Origin: Rhizopus arrhizus
Lineage: Eukaryota; Mucoromycota; Mucoromycetes; Mucorales; Rhizopodaceae
Direction of reading: 5' to 3'
DNA length: 64,000 bases
Assembly: GCA_024220505.1 (NCBI GenBank)
Contig: JAKZZE010000041.1
Span: forward strand, 1 to 64,000
The notes beneath the pieces were generated by a model. It did not search any database. It was not told where the DNA came from and was given only the letters and a program-made list of their open reading frames with translations. The position numbers were made by a program, and so were the translations under genes. Each line of letters starts with the position of its first letter. The first letter of the stretch is position 1. Positions 18,263 to 28,330 of the stretch are shown here, piece by piece.

Positions 18263-19397
18263 TACAGTAGCGGACAAAACTGGTGCACAAAAATTAAAAT
18301 CATCATTGCATCTCCGCTATATGCTTGTGACTTTTGTGGCGCATACCATTTGAAAGACAGTCTAAATTATACATTATGCTATGTAAAGCGGACCTATGCC
18401 GGGCATCCTTCAGGCATAAGGTCATTTTTAGTGATTTTTCGAATATTTCAATTTTCGCCAAAAATGTAGTACTTGTTTATTCTTCTTTCGAATTTATACA
18501 TTTCTTTGTAGTTCACAGTAAAATTTCATAATACACTAGTGCATTCCGATGGCTTTTAAAAAATATATAAACCCTTGCTTAATTTGCATTTCTCATTGAA
18601 TCTCACTTCTTGCTTTTACCCTATTCATTATAACAAAGTACCAGCACTCTATGACCAAATAAATTAGCTACGGCAAAAAAGAAGCTGTGAAATCTGGAAT
18701 ACGCTTAGGTCGCACGACAATGGATATTTCTAGAACAACGGGAGTCTCTAAATGGACGATTAACAGGATAAGGAAGGAAGAAAAGAACATGAAAACTCAT
18801 GACCGTGGTGGTCGACCGCTTGTAGTCAGCAAAATAACTAGTGCAATCATCCGCCTAAAGTTTCGACAAGGTCTCTTAGGCACAGCTTCCGATGCTCAGC
18901 TCTTTTTGAGATCCTTAGGTTACAATATTAGCAAACGGTCGGTCATAAGGCTTCTTCGAAAGCTAGTTTTCAAGACTGGAATTACGAAACACAAGCCTTT
19001 CATCAGCTATACAAACCAGAAAAAGCGAATAAAATGGTGTCGTGACAAAGCATCATGGACTGTGGAGGACTGGAAGTCTGTGGTCTTCAGTGATGAAACA
19101 AAGGTCAATGTTTGGGGTGCCGATGGTATACGCTACTATTGGAAGCAAGTCGAGAAACCTTGGCGATCTTTTCATGCTGATCAAATAATGAAGCACGGTG
19201 GAGGCTCTATTATGCTTTGGGGCTGTATTACATCTCGAGGACCTGAATATGCTTGTCGAGTATACGATGGTGCAATGGACTCACAAGTCTACATGTATAT
19301 TTTGTCCACTACGTACCGAGATAGCCTAGCATATTACGGTCTGAAACATCGTGATGTCTTGTCTGAGCATGACAATGACCCAAAACACAAGTCAAGG

Positions 19398-20049
19398 TGT
19401 TAAGGATACATAAGATTATAGTCACTTTATTTTAGTAAAAGGAATCAGATATGATCCTGAATAATATGTTGACATAACTTGGAATCATTTATAACATTAT
19501 TCCCAACACAGATCAATAAAATACTTTGATTAGATTTTTATATTAAGCTTTATTCATATTAACTTCACATAGTCAAATAAGATGACATGGTTGTAATATA
19601 GTTTAGTGATAGTATGAGCATGTTGAATAAGGAATGACGATTACTTACCGGATCATCATTAGTCATGAAAACATTTATCCTGACTGAGATATTATTGTTA
19701 ACAATGATATCCAATCACGGAACTAAAAGTCTTTATATTCATCCGTACCGTCTCCTTAAATAGTTATATCTGAAACCATCCCAATAGCATAATTGACAAT
19801 ACAAGCTAGGAACAGGCTAAACTAATAATTAGAAATAGTAATCATCTATTCTGTCAAATTGATTATAAATCTGTCCTAATTCTTTATCCGTATCATGTCT
19901 ATAAATACTCTCACTTTTTACATGTAGAATTTATTTTTGAATCTTAATAATAGTTATCTTAACTTAATAAAGAGATACCAAGTTCTAACAGTATTTCTTT
20001 ATCTTTGATTGCTATATTATATTTACCTAAAACTCCCCTATCCTAAACA
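19398..20049 (+). repeat. 5' LTR of the chromovirus
   Basis: The LTR runs TGTTAAGGATAC...CCTAAACA. The TATA box TATAAAT is at 19900-19906 and AATAAA near 19966. The ATG of gag-pol is only 18 bp after its end. No TGG-starting tRNA primer site follows it. TAACAGTA (19986-19993) is the exact complement of TACTGTTA (20055-20062) just after the LTR. Confidence 0.95.
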
Positions 20050-20067
20050 TTTTTTACTGTTAATTAC

Positions 20068-23000
20068 TTGCAAATGAATTCTACTGTTGAAAACTCTGGT
20101 GTTAATACTGCTGAAACTAATTCTATGGGCGCAGCAAGTGGTTCCAATGACTATTCACAAGACTTCAATGAAGGGTCTTCCTTGTCTTCTGCTGGTATGT
20201 CTATTCAAGATGATTCAGCTATGGTTGTTGACTCTGTTTCTGGTTTTGTACCTTCTTCTATGGTGACAAATACGAAGGAGGACAACGTTGCCATTAATCT
20301 TACGCAACTGCGCAGTGAGATGGATGAGCAGTTGAAGATGTTTTGTCATGTAAGGGCTTCAGGTGATGATGCAGCCATTGATGAAGCACTTCAAGGAATA
20401 GACAAAACAAAGCGCAGAATTGCAGCAATGTTAGAATGTCAATCCTTTTTCAAGAAACTTGACATGCATCAAAACCCCACTGGAGGTAGCAATGCGGTTT
20501 CTGCTGGGCTTTCCTTGTCTCATAGGGATTTGCCTAAATTTCAGTTGGCTACCAGTGTCCTTAGGCCCTTTCCAAATGAAGAGGTTTTTGAATCTGTGGA
20601 GCACTTCTTGACAAAATTTGAAAACATCATTGAGGGTTCCTCATATCAGAGTGTTGAGCATGTTTGGAAGAAGTTTTTGCCACTTTGCTTACCTTACAGT
20701 GACAATGCCTGGGTAGAGACCGAGCTCAAAAGATGTCGTAACTGGTCCGAAGCAAGACAAGCATTCGTAGATCATCATGGATCAAGCATGTCAAGTAGCT
20801 ATTACAATGACTTGGTTTTTACAATGACGATGAGCAGCAAGGAATCTATTAGTGATTATTCTAAGAAATTTCTGCAAGCTGTTTTCTATGCGGGACTTCC
20901 TAAGGATGATCCACGTATCGCTGATCGTTTTTTGGCATCGTTGACGCTACCTGTCCAAACAATCATCCGTATGACTGTGACAAGAGTAGAAGGAAAACGA
21001 AGCAGACCCCACAATTGGACGGTCGAGTACTTATCGCAAGTGGGACGTGATGTCCTTGGTGACGATAACAGTCTGTATGCTGAAGCCACTGCTATGATTC
21101 CTGGTGCAAATCGGGTAAAGAAGCAAGAAGGTGTAGGTCATGGGCTTGCAAGCAAGCATCGCATCAGCAAGCCTATCAAGGCAAACAAGTTGGCCAAATC
21201 TTTCTTTTGTTCCCATCATGGAAAAAATAACACTCATAATTCCAATGATTGTTACAGCCTGAAGAATAGAGCTGAGAAGAGCACGGAGAAAAAAGAAAAT
21301 AATTGTTACAAGTGCCATCAACCATGGTTTAAAGGCCATGTATGCAAAAAAGATGAGCCTAGAAGAGTTCTTGCTGTTTCCAAGATAGAGAAACAAGAAG
21401 ACAGTCAAATTGACAAGGCCACTGCCGAAGTTGAGGCGATGATGGAAGACTTGAGTTACGATTGTAAGTATCCAAGTAAAAACAAGGATAAAGCATGTAG
21501 TGATAACAGTGCATTTAACTTATTGACTCCCATCTTTATAGAGAACGTAAAGCTTATTGGTTTGATTGATACTGGAAGCGATGCAAGTTTCATTGATATC
21601 ATTTCTTTGAATAAAAAGTTAAAAATCAATAAAGTTAATAAAATTACTGGTTCCTATAATTTTTTGTCTCATAATAATGAAATTTCTCGTATTGGGATTA
21701 CTGATCCGTTGCAATTTAAATATGCAAATGGTATTCAGTTTAAACATTCATTAGAAGTAATGAAGTTTAACAAAGAATTCGAATTTGATATTCTTCTTGG
21801 AACTGATATCTTGCCTAAAATGAATATTGGTTTAACTGGTGTAGCATTTAAATTGGATGGTGAACATTCACACTCTGATACTACAGCCAACGATAATCTA
21901 ATTTTAGAAAATATCAATATTGATCGTGAAAATAAATATGAGCCTGATAATTCGCCAGCTGGTACTCCCAGACAAAGGGCAGAATTTTTCAAAATAATTA
22001 AAGAGGCCATTGATGAGAACCAGAGCATTCCTATTGAATCTTCATGTCCAATGCCTGAGTCCATTATCCACCTTCCCACTAAAGAAGGCGCTACGGCTTA
22101 TAGACGGCAATATCCAATTCCGCACGCTTTAAGACCAGTATTAGACAAGCAAATAAAAGAGTGGTTGGAGACTGGTACCATTATCAAGTCCAAAATCAAC
22201 ACATCTTTTAATAGTCCACTCCTTCTCGTTCCTAAGAGAAATAAAGCTGGTGAAATTGTTAATCATCGGGTGTGTCTGGATGTGAGACTGTTGAATAAAA
22301 TATTACCTCCCACTTTCAATTATCCTGTTCCATTGATCAGAGATATCTTTGATAACCTGGCTGGTAAAAAGGTGTTTACAACACTTGATTTGTCTAATGC
22401 ATACCATCGATTCAAAGTTGCATCTGAAGATGTACATAAATTAACCTTCACACATAACAATGCCCAATATTCTTTCATTAAAGGATGTTTTGGAGTAAAA
22501 ATGCTGACTTCCCAATTCCAAAAGTGCTTAGCAACCCTATTTGATGGGATTGACTGTGTACAAAACTTTGTTGATGACTGTATTATTGCTAGTGATAGTT
22601 ATGAACAGCATGCAAAAGATGTGAAATTGGTGATTGATAAGCTAACCTCTGTGAATTTAATAATAAATCCAGAAAAATGTGTATGGTTTCAACAATCAGT
22701 TCGACTTTTAGGCTTTGTTGTAAACACGACAGGCACTAAAGTAGATCGTAAAAAGCTAACAAATGTTGAAAATTGGCCACTTCCTAACAAAAGTAATAAG
22801 CAAATCCAACAATTTATGGGTTTGATCAACTACTTTAGAGAATACATCCCAATGATTTCCAGAGTAGCTGAACCAATCACAAGATTGAGTAATGCTGCCA
22901 ATGTGGAAGAGTTGTGGACTGATGAGCAAACAAACAGTTTTTATGCTTTAAAAAAGATCTTGCAGTCAGACATGATTTTGCATTATCCCAATTTAAATAA

Positions 23001-24993
23001 AAAGTTCTATGTGGCTACAGATGCATCGTTATATGGTGTTGCGGCAGTTCTTTATCAAAAAGACGAACATGATCGTGACAAGTATATCAGTTTTATCTCC
23101 TCTTCGTTGACACCTTCGCAAAGACGTTGGAGTACAACTAAAAGAGAGCTGAATGCAATCGTATTAGCACTCAACAAATTCAGGAAATTTTTATGGGGCA
23201 GACACTTTACCGTTTATAGTGATCATAAAGCCTTAGTTTATCTACATACCCAGAAAATTGCTAATCCGATGATGATCGGCTGGATTGAGACACTTCTTGA
23301 CTTTGATTTTGATGTAGTCCATATCCCTGGTATATTGAATAAGCTTCCTGACATGTTAAGCCGTTTGTATCCACCTTTACAGGATAGCTACAAACTGGTG
23401 GAGGATAATGTGCCAAGCAAATTAGATAACCGTAACAAGAAAAGAGTTATTGCTAAAAGAAAGAAATATAGCAGAGACAAAATTATTAATGTTCTTGCTA
23501 CAAAATTGATAGAAACTAAAAATGAACGTACCGATTACATGACTCCTCCTGAAGAAGAGAGAGATGCTATACTTAGAGAAACACATTCCTTTGGACATTA
23601 TGGATACCAAGCAATAGTCAGAGACATTCATAGTCGAGGCATGCATTGGACTAATATTTATGATGAAGCAAAGAGTATTGTGAGTTCCTGTACCGAATGT
23701 CAGAAACATAACATTAGCAAGAGAGGCTATCACCCTTTGACTAACGTTATGGCTAATAGGCCGTTTGATCATATAGCTATTGATCTTGCAGGACCACTTC
23801 CAGTGACGGATGAGGGTTACTTGTTCTTATTAGTAGTCACTGACATTTGTACAAAATACGTTGTAATCAGGGCATTAAAAAACAAACAATCAGATACCAT
23901 TGCAAAAGAGCTAATTAAAATCTTTGGAGATTATGGATTTCCACGAATCATTCAAAGTGACAATGGAACTGAATTCAGAAATGCTTTAATGACAAGTATA
24001 TCAAAAAACCTTGGAATAGATCGTAGATACTCTACTGCGTATCATCCACAAGGTAATGGAAGTGCTGAAGCTAGTGTAAAAATTGCATTGAATACATTGA
24101 GAAAGATGGTACAATCCAATAGTAGAGATTGGGATCATTATCTTCCAATTGTGCAACTCTGTATGAACAGATACATAAAAAATAAATCACTAAGCTCTCC
24201 ATTCTCACTCATGTATGCTCGCAGAGTAAACTTACCTGACGATTATACAAATAAAGAAAAGTATCCACTCCCCAAAGATGTAATGACCATCAAAGAACTT
24301 GAAGAACGAGTCAATTACATGGAAAATGTTATATTTCCTGCCATAAATGAAAGAACCCAAAAAATTAATGAGGAGTATAGTAAGAGATACAATGATAAAA
24401 ATATACTTGTAAATATCCCCAATGGAACACATGTAATGGTTAGACTGAATAGTAGAAGTGGGAAACTTGCACCACTATACGAAGGACCTTATACAGTGGT
24501 TCGAAGGAACAAAGGAGGATCATATGAGTTAAAAGATGAGCAGAATGAATTAATGCATCGTAACTATACGCCATCTGAATTAAAAATAGTGCATATAGAT
24601 GAGTCTAATATTGAAGATGAATACTATGAGCTTGAAGACATTAGAGATCATCGTGGACCTTCTGGCAATAGAGAGTATTTGGTAAAGTGGGCTGGTTATG
24701 GTGAACGTGCCAACACATGGCAAAAGGCCGGTGATTTCACAGACCCAACTATCATACAGAAATATTGGGATAAACAAGACGAATTGAAAAAGTTGGAACA
24801 TGAGAGAGCTGAACAAATTGTGAAAAAAGCATCATCCAATTCCAAATATAATAAGTCCAATAGTAATTCCACACCTAAAGTGAGTGATGAGAAGAAAGTA
24901 AATTCTGTTGAGACAAAGAAAAGAACTCTTCCTACAAATCTTAGCAGAGAAGAAAGATTGTTAAAGAGAAGACTTAACAAGGAGAAAAAATAA
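20068..24993 (+). CDS. Chromovirus Gag-Pol polyprotein
   Basis: A single 1641-residue ORF. Gag is about residues 1-430, with a zinc knuckle of the C-x2-C-x7-H-x-C kind at ~413 (C-Y-K-C-H-Q-P-W). The protease has D-T-G-S at ~501. RT runs from ~660 (R-R-Q-Y-P-I-P) to the catalytic F-V-D-D at 834-837; RNase H follows (A-T-D-A-S, Y-S-D-H-K-A). Integrase has H-x3-H...C-x2-C (1173-1211) and D1239, D1298, E1334, giving the standard D,D-35-E spacing. A chromodomain at ~1519-1570 (Y-E-L-E-D-I, E-Y-L-V-K-W, N-T-W) probably directs insertion to methylated histone H3. A basic tail follows. Single-ORF chromoviruses of this type resemble Tf1/sushi. No stop or frameshift is seen. Confidence 0.95.
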   Translation: MQMNSTVENSGVNTAETNSMGAASGSNDYSQDFNEGSSLSSAGMSIQDDSAMVVDSVSGFVPSSMVTNTKEDNVAINLTQLRSEMDEQLKMFCHVRASGDDAAIDEALQGIDKTKRRIAAMLECQSFFKKLDMHQNPTGGSNAVSAGLSLSHRDLPKFQLATSVLRPFPNEEVFESVEHFLTKFENIIEGSSYQSVEHVWKKFLPLCLPYSDNAWVETELKRCRNWSEARQAFVDHHGSSMSSSYYNDLVFTMTMSSKESISDYSKKFLQAVFYAGLPKDDPRIADRFLASLTLPVQTIIRMTVTRVEGKRSRPHNWTVEYLSQVGRDVLGDDNSLYAEATAMIPGANRVKKQEGVGHGLASKHRISKPIKANKLAKSFFCSHHGKNNTHNSNDCYSLKNRAEKSTEKKENNCYKCHQPWFKGHVCKKDEPRRVLAVSKIEKQEDSQIDKATAEVEAMMEDLSYDCKYPSKNKDKACSDNSAFNLLTPIFIENVKLIGLIDTGSDASFIDIISLNKKLKINKVNKITGSYNFLSHNNEISRIGITDPLQFKYANGIQFKHSLEVMKFNKEFEFDILLGTDILPKMNIGLTGVAFKLDGEHSHSDTTANDNLILENINIDRENKYEPDNSPAGTPRQRAEFFKIIKEAIDENQSIPIESSCPMPESIIHLPTKEGATAYRRQYPIPHALRPVLDKQIKEWLETGTIIKSKINTSFNSPLLLVPKRNKAGEIVNHRVCLDVRLLNKILPPTFNYPVPLIRDIFDNLAGKKVFTTLDLSNAYHRFKVASEDVHKLTFTHNNAQYSFIKGCFGVKMLTSQFQKCLATLFDGIDCVQNFVDDCIIASDSYEQHAKDVKLVIDKLTSVNLIINPEKCVWFQQSVRLLGFVVNTTGTKVDRKKLTNVENWPLPNKSNKQIQQFMGLINYFREYIPMISRVAEPITRLSNAANVEELWTDEQTNSFYALKKILQSDMILHYPNLNKKFYVATDASLYGVAAVLYQKDEHDRDKYISFISSSLTPSQRRWSTTKRELNAIVLALNKFRKFLWGRHFTVYSDHKALVYLHTQKIANPMMIGWIETLLDFDFDVVHIPGILNKLPDMLSRLYPPLQDSYKLVEDNVPSKLDNRNKKRVIAKRKKYSRDKIINVLATKLIETKNERTDYMTPPEEERDAILRETHSFGHYGYQAIVRDIHSRGMHWTNIYDEAKSIVSSCTECQKHNISKRGYHPLTNVMANRPFDHIAIDLAGPLPVTDEGYLFLLVVTDICTKYVVIRALKNKQSDTIAKELIKIFGDYGFPRIIQSDNGTEFRNALMTSISKNLGIDRRYSTAYHPQGNGSAEASVKIALNTLRKMVQSNSRDWDHYLPIVQLCMNRYIKNKSLSSPFSLMYARRVNLPDDYTNKEKYPLPKDVMTIKELEERVNYMENVIFPAINERTQKINEEYSKRYNDKNILVNIPNGTHVMVRLNSRSGKLAPLYEGPYTVVRRNKGGSYELKDEQNELMHRNYTPSELKIVHIDESNIEDEYYELEDIRDHRGPSGNREYLVKWAGYGERANTWQKAGDFTDPTIIQKYWDKQDELKKLEHERAEQIVKKASSNSKYNKSNSNSTPKVSDEKKVNSVETKKRTLPTNLSREERLLKRRLNKEKK

Positions 24994-25146
24994 TAAAAAA
25001 AGAAAAAAGAAAAGAAAAACGGACAAAGATAGTCACGGTAAATTACCCCGCAATTTAGCATGAAAATGATCTACCAAATTGATTAGACATTTCATAACGC
25101 ATACCTATTCACTTTTATGCCGAATCAACAAGGTGTTGTTGAATCT

Positions 25147-25155
25147 GGTGGAGGA
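25147..25155 (+). promoter_or_regulatory. Polypurine tract of the chromovirus
   Basis: GGTGGAGGA lies three bases before the 3' LTR (TG at 25159-25160). It is the expected primer for plus-strand synthesis. The related relic downstream has GGTAGGGGG in the same position. Confidence 0.7.
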
Positions 25156-25158
25156 TAA

Positions 25159-25810
25159 TGTTAAGGATACATAAGATTATAGTCACTTTATTTTAGTAAA
25201 AGGAATCAGATATGATCCTGAATAATATGTTGACATAACTTGGAATCATTTATAACATTATTCCCAACACAGATCAATAAAATACTTTGATTAGATTTTT
25301 ATATTAAGCTTTATTCATATTAACTTCACATAGTCAAATAAGATGACATGGTTGTAATATAGTTTAGTGATAGTATGAGCATGTTGAATAAGGAATGACG
25401 ATTACTTACCGGATCATCATTAGTCATGAAAACATTTATCCTGACTGAGATATTATTGTTAACAATGATATCCAATCACGGAACTAAAAGTCTTTATATT
25501 CATCCGTACCGTCTCCTTAAATAGTTATATCTGAAACCATCCCAATAGCATAATTGACAATACAAGCTAGGAACAGGCTAAACTAATAATTAGAAATAGT
25601 AATCATCTATTCTGTCAAATTGATTATAAATCTGTCCTAATTCTTTATCCGTATCATGTCTATAAATACTCTCACTTTTTACATGTAGAATTTATTTTTG
25701 AATCTTAATAATAGTTATCTTAACTTAATAAAGAGATACCAAGTTCTAACAGTATTTCTTTATCTTTGATTGCTATATTATATTTACCTAAAACTCCCCT
25801 ATCCTAAACA
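25159..25810 (+). repeat. 3' LTR of the chromovirus
   Basis: 652 bp, TGTTAAGGATAC...CCTAAACA, with no difference from the 5' LTR by eye. It is followed by the CAAGG duplication. A diverged solo relative is at 32227-32873. Confidence 0.95.
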
Positions 25811-26316
25811 CAAGGCACACCACTAAATGGATATCTGATAATGGGATATCGGTATTAAAAGATTGGCCGCCACAAAGTCCCAATTTAAATCCCATTGAGC
25901 ACGTTTGGCGGCAGTTAAAGTCAAAGCTATCTCGATACGATACCAGACCCAAAAGTATAGATGATCTTTGGGAAAGAATTGATAAAGAGTGGAACTCTTT
26001 TACTAAAACTGATATTCAGCCATACCACGAAAGCATGCCAAAGCTGATTGCTGCTGTTATCAAACGAAGAGGCAATTATACGAATTTTTAGGTTTTAACT
26101 ATTTTTATGGTTTTTTTAAAAATATGTATTCTTATAAATAAAAAACCTGTTACTCCCTCATTTTTAGCAATACAATTATTGAACTTCGCGTAAGTTGCAA
26201 GGTTTAGTATGTCTTCTATCTGGTATAGTTTCATAGCTATCACAGCTAACATGAGCAAGTACTGGTAGTTAAAAGCCGGAAAAAAGTTTTGTGCACCAGT
26301 TTTGTCCGCTACTGTA

Positions 26317-26607
26317 TATCGGAACCTGATTACAACAACGGCAGTTCAATTCAACCTTATTCGATAATTATCGTTAGATCAATAATTTATCTACTTCATT
26401 GTCCCTTGATTCGTCAAGAAGACAGCGGCTATTGATTATCTACTATCTTTCCTTTATCTTCCCATCCTTCCCACATTATTCTTTTAACCGATCAATTGAA
26501 ATAGCGGTAAAGATCCAGATATCCAAAAAGTATAAATAGCCTCAAATGTTTTTATTAATAAAGCAATATATAATCTTTAGTTTCACAACTATTGTCTTTT
26601 TTAGTTT
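26317..26607 (+). repeat. Probable LTR fragment
   Basis: No ORF. It has the LTR promoter layout TATAAATAG (about 26532) followed by AATAAA (about 26559) and a T-rich stretch. The 5' boundary and family are unclear; it may belong to the chromovirus relic further right. Confidence 0.4.
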
Positions 26608-28086
26608 TTGTCTCTTATTTTAATACTTGGCAAAACACCCAAGTTCAAATACGATCTTTTGCTCACGGACCGACAATGCGGAGGCCTGAAATTGCTTGAT
26701 CCAAACAAACAACAACTCGTATTACAGTGGAAATGGCTTTGTCCATTACTCCTTTCACATCAATCTGACTCTGTATCCTTGGAGGTGCAGTATCTCACAT
26801 ATTCACTTCAACATCATTTTCACGCTGTCGATCCTCTGCTTCCACTGCTATTCACATATTGTCGCAAGGGACCTTTAGGTCAGAATAATAACCTGAACGT
26901 TTTTACTAATTTCTTTCGTACAATGGATTCATTTCAACGCTCATATCAAGACGTCAAACTTTCTCCTGCTTCTTGCCTCGAGCTACCGTTGGCCTCGATA
27001 TACACATTTATGGCACCACACTCATCTGAGCCTCAGCCTCCATCCGAACCGGTTCCAGCTTTCGCTCGTTTATCTGTTCCTCATTGGCCCAAGATTCAGG
27101 TATCCGAAGCTTATTCATTTGATGGACTTTTTCATCGAAAACAAAGGCGGGATCTGCATACCTCTCGTATTCATATCACGAGGTTCTTCAAATCACTGGA
27201 CGAACATAAAATACGGCTCTAGCCATTCTTTTTGTCCCACTTTTCGCCTACTCTCCCATTATCATCAATTTCAACCTTGGGTACTGTTGATTTTAGTCCT
27301 TTTTGAATGGTATCCTTCCGCCCGATCTTTTCTCCTCCAGATTTCGTACTTCAGATCTTCGGAAAGCACTATCACCGTGTGTTCCATCACCGATATTTGA
27401 TCCGCCTATCAGCGTAAAGCAACGGTCCCGCTTTTGGAAAGGTGATGTTCCTCTTAAATTCGGAGATGTTTGGTATCGAATTATCTACAACAAACTCTCC
27501 TGTCGGCAAAATCTGCATCGTCTGCTTCCTACATCATTCACTGATCCTCTTTGTCCTCTTTGTTCATCTGCCGTTGAAGATCCTCTCCACTTTGTGTTAA
27601 CATGCCATTGTAAACATCCACTATGGGAATACATTTGGGATGTATACTTCGATCAACCATTCAGTCAGCGTGCCGTCAAACTCGCCATTTTTTCACTGCA
27701 ACTGCCAAAGACCAATTACACGCACAGATCCCACACTTAATTCCAGTTAATCGCCTGCGCCATCCTGTCGTTATGGTCCGCCCACTGGGCTTTCGTTTTT
27801 CCGAAACATCATTTGACTTTTCAGCTGTCCTTGCTAATGTTTTCAAAGATTTGTCCAAATTGCAATCAGAGGTCGATTAAAATCTTCCAGTCTGGAGTTC
27901 CCTCAGGTGGTGTCTGCCATCTTGACAGCTTTCGGACTATAAATTTGTTTAGTTTATTCTTCAATAAATTTTACCCTACAAAAAAAAATATATATATTAT
28001 TGCATATACTTTTAACATTGAAAAACCCAAAAACAATTATCGTGACTTGATTATATCGTCACATCAATAAACTTGAGCTTTGTCTC

Positions 28087-28117
<31 letters not shown>
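26608..28117 (+). pseudogene. 5'-truncated LINE (RT tail and zinc-finger region)
   Basis: The 3' end of a non-LTR retrotransposon. The first frame reads C-G-G-L-K-L-L-D-P-N-K-Q-Q and W-K-W-L-C-P-L-L, the segment after the RT domain of LINE ORF2. Further on, F-W-K-G and I-I-Y-N-K-L-S-C-R-Q-N-L-H then C-P-L-C and H-F-V-L-T-C match the zinc-binding region found after RT in these elements. The frame changes near 27220 and again near 27740, so it is dead. It ends in a ~28-base A-run (28091-28117), the typical LINE 3' end, and its front is missing, as expected for incomplete target-primed reverse transcription. Confidence 0.75.
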
Positions 28118-28120
<3 letters not shown>

Positions 28121-28330
28121 ACTGTAAATGACTTCATTGAATACAGGGATGATGCTGGTGAATTAAAAAAGAAAGAGTGCATGCCACACGATGAGTTGTT
28201 GAAAAGAATAGACTATATGTCGCAAGTTGTCTTCCCTGCTATACAGGATAGAACCGACCTTTACACCAAAAGGCAAAAAGAAAAAGCTGACAGCAAAAAA
28301 TCGTCAGTCCACATTCCCAGACGGAAGTTA

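Larger units (their letters stand above)
19398..25810 (+). mobile_element. Complete Ty3/gypsy chromovirus, apparently recent
   Basis: A 6413-bp element with two 652-bp LTRs (19398-20049 and 25159-25810) in which I find no difference by eye. A perfect 5-bp target duplication CAAGG lies at 19393-19397 and 25811-25815. One uninterrupted Gag-Pol ORF fills the interior. It inserted into the Tc1-III transposase gene. Everything needed for retrotransposition appears intact. Confidence 0.95.
18651..26091 (+). pseudogene. Tc1-III transposase, early stop and split by the chromovirus
   Basis: A Tc1 transposase. The likely original start is ATG 18651, but codon 4 is TAA (18660-18662); downstream the same frame is open from I-S-Y-G-K-K. 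A helix-turn-helix region (S-K-W-T-I-N-R-I-R) and the first catalytic segment (F-S-D-E-T-K-V-N-V-W-G) precede the second (H-D-N-D-P-K-H). The chromovirus then interrupts the gene at 19398. The frame resumes after the CAAGG duplication at 25816 and continues through S-P-N-L-N-P-I-E-H-V-W to a stop at 26089-26091. Only the early stop and the insertion disrupt it, so Tc1-III copy b was nearly intact when the chromovirus arrived. Confidence 0.85.
18265..26314 (+). mobile_element. Tc1-III copy b, split by a chromovirus
   Basis: The left part is 18265-19397 and the right part 25816-26314 (1632 bp in total); between them sit the chromovirus 19398-25810 and its target duplication. Ends are CAGTAGCGGACAAAACTGG and its inverse, with TA at 18263-18264 and 26315-26316. 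Copy a at 11662-13291 has the same ends and nearly the same length. Confidence 0.9.
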
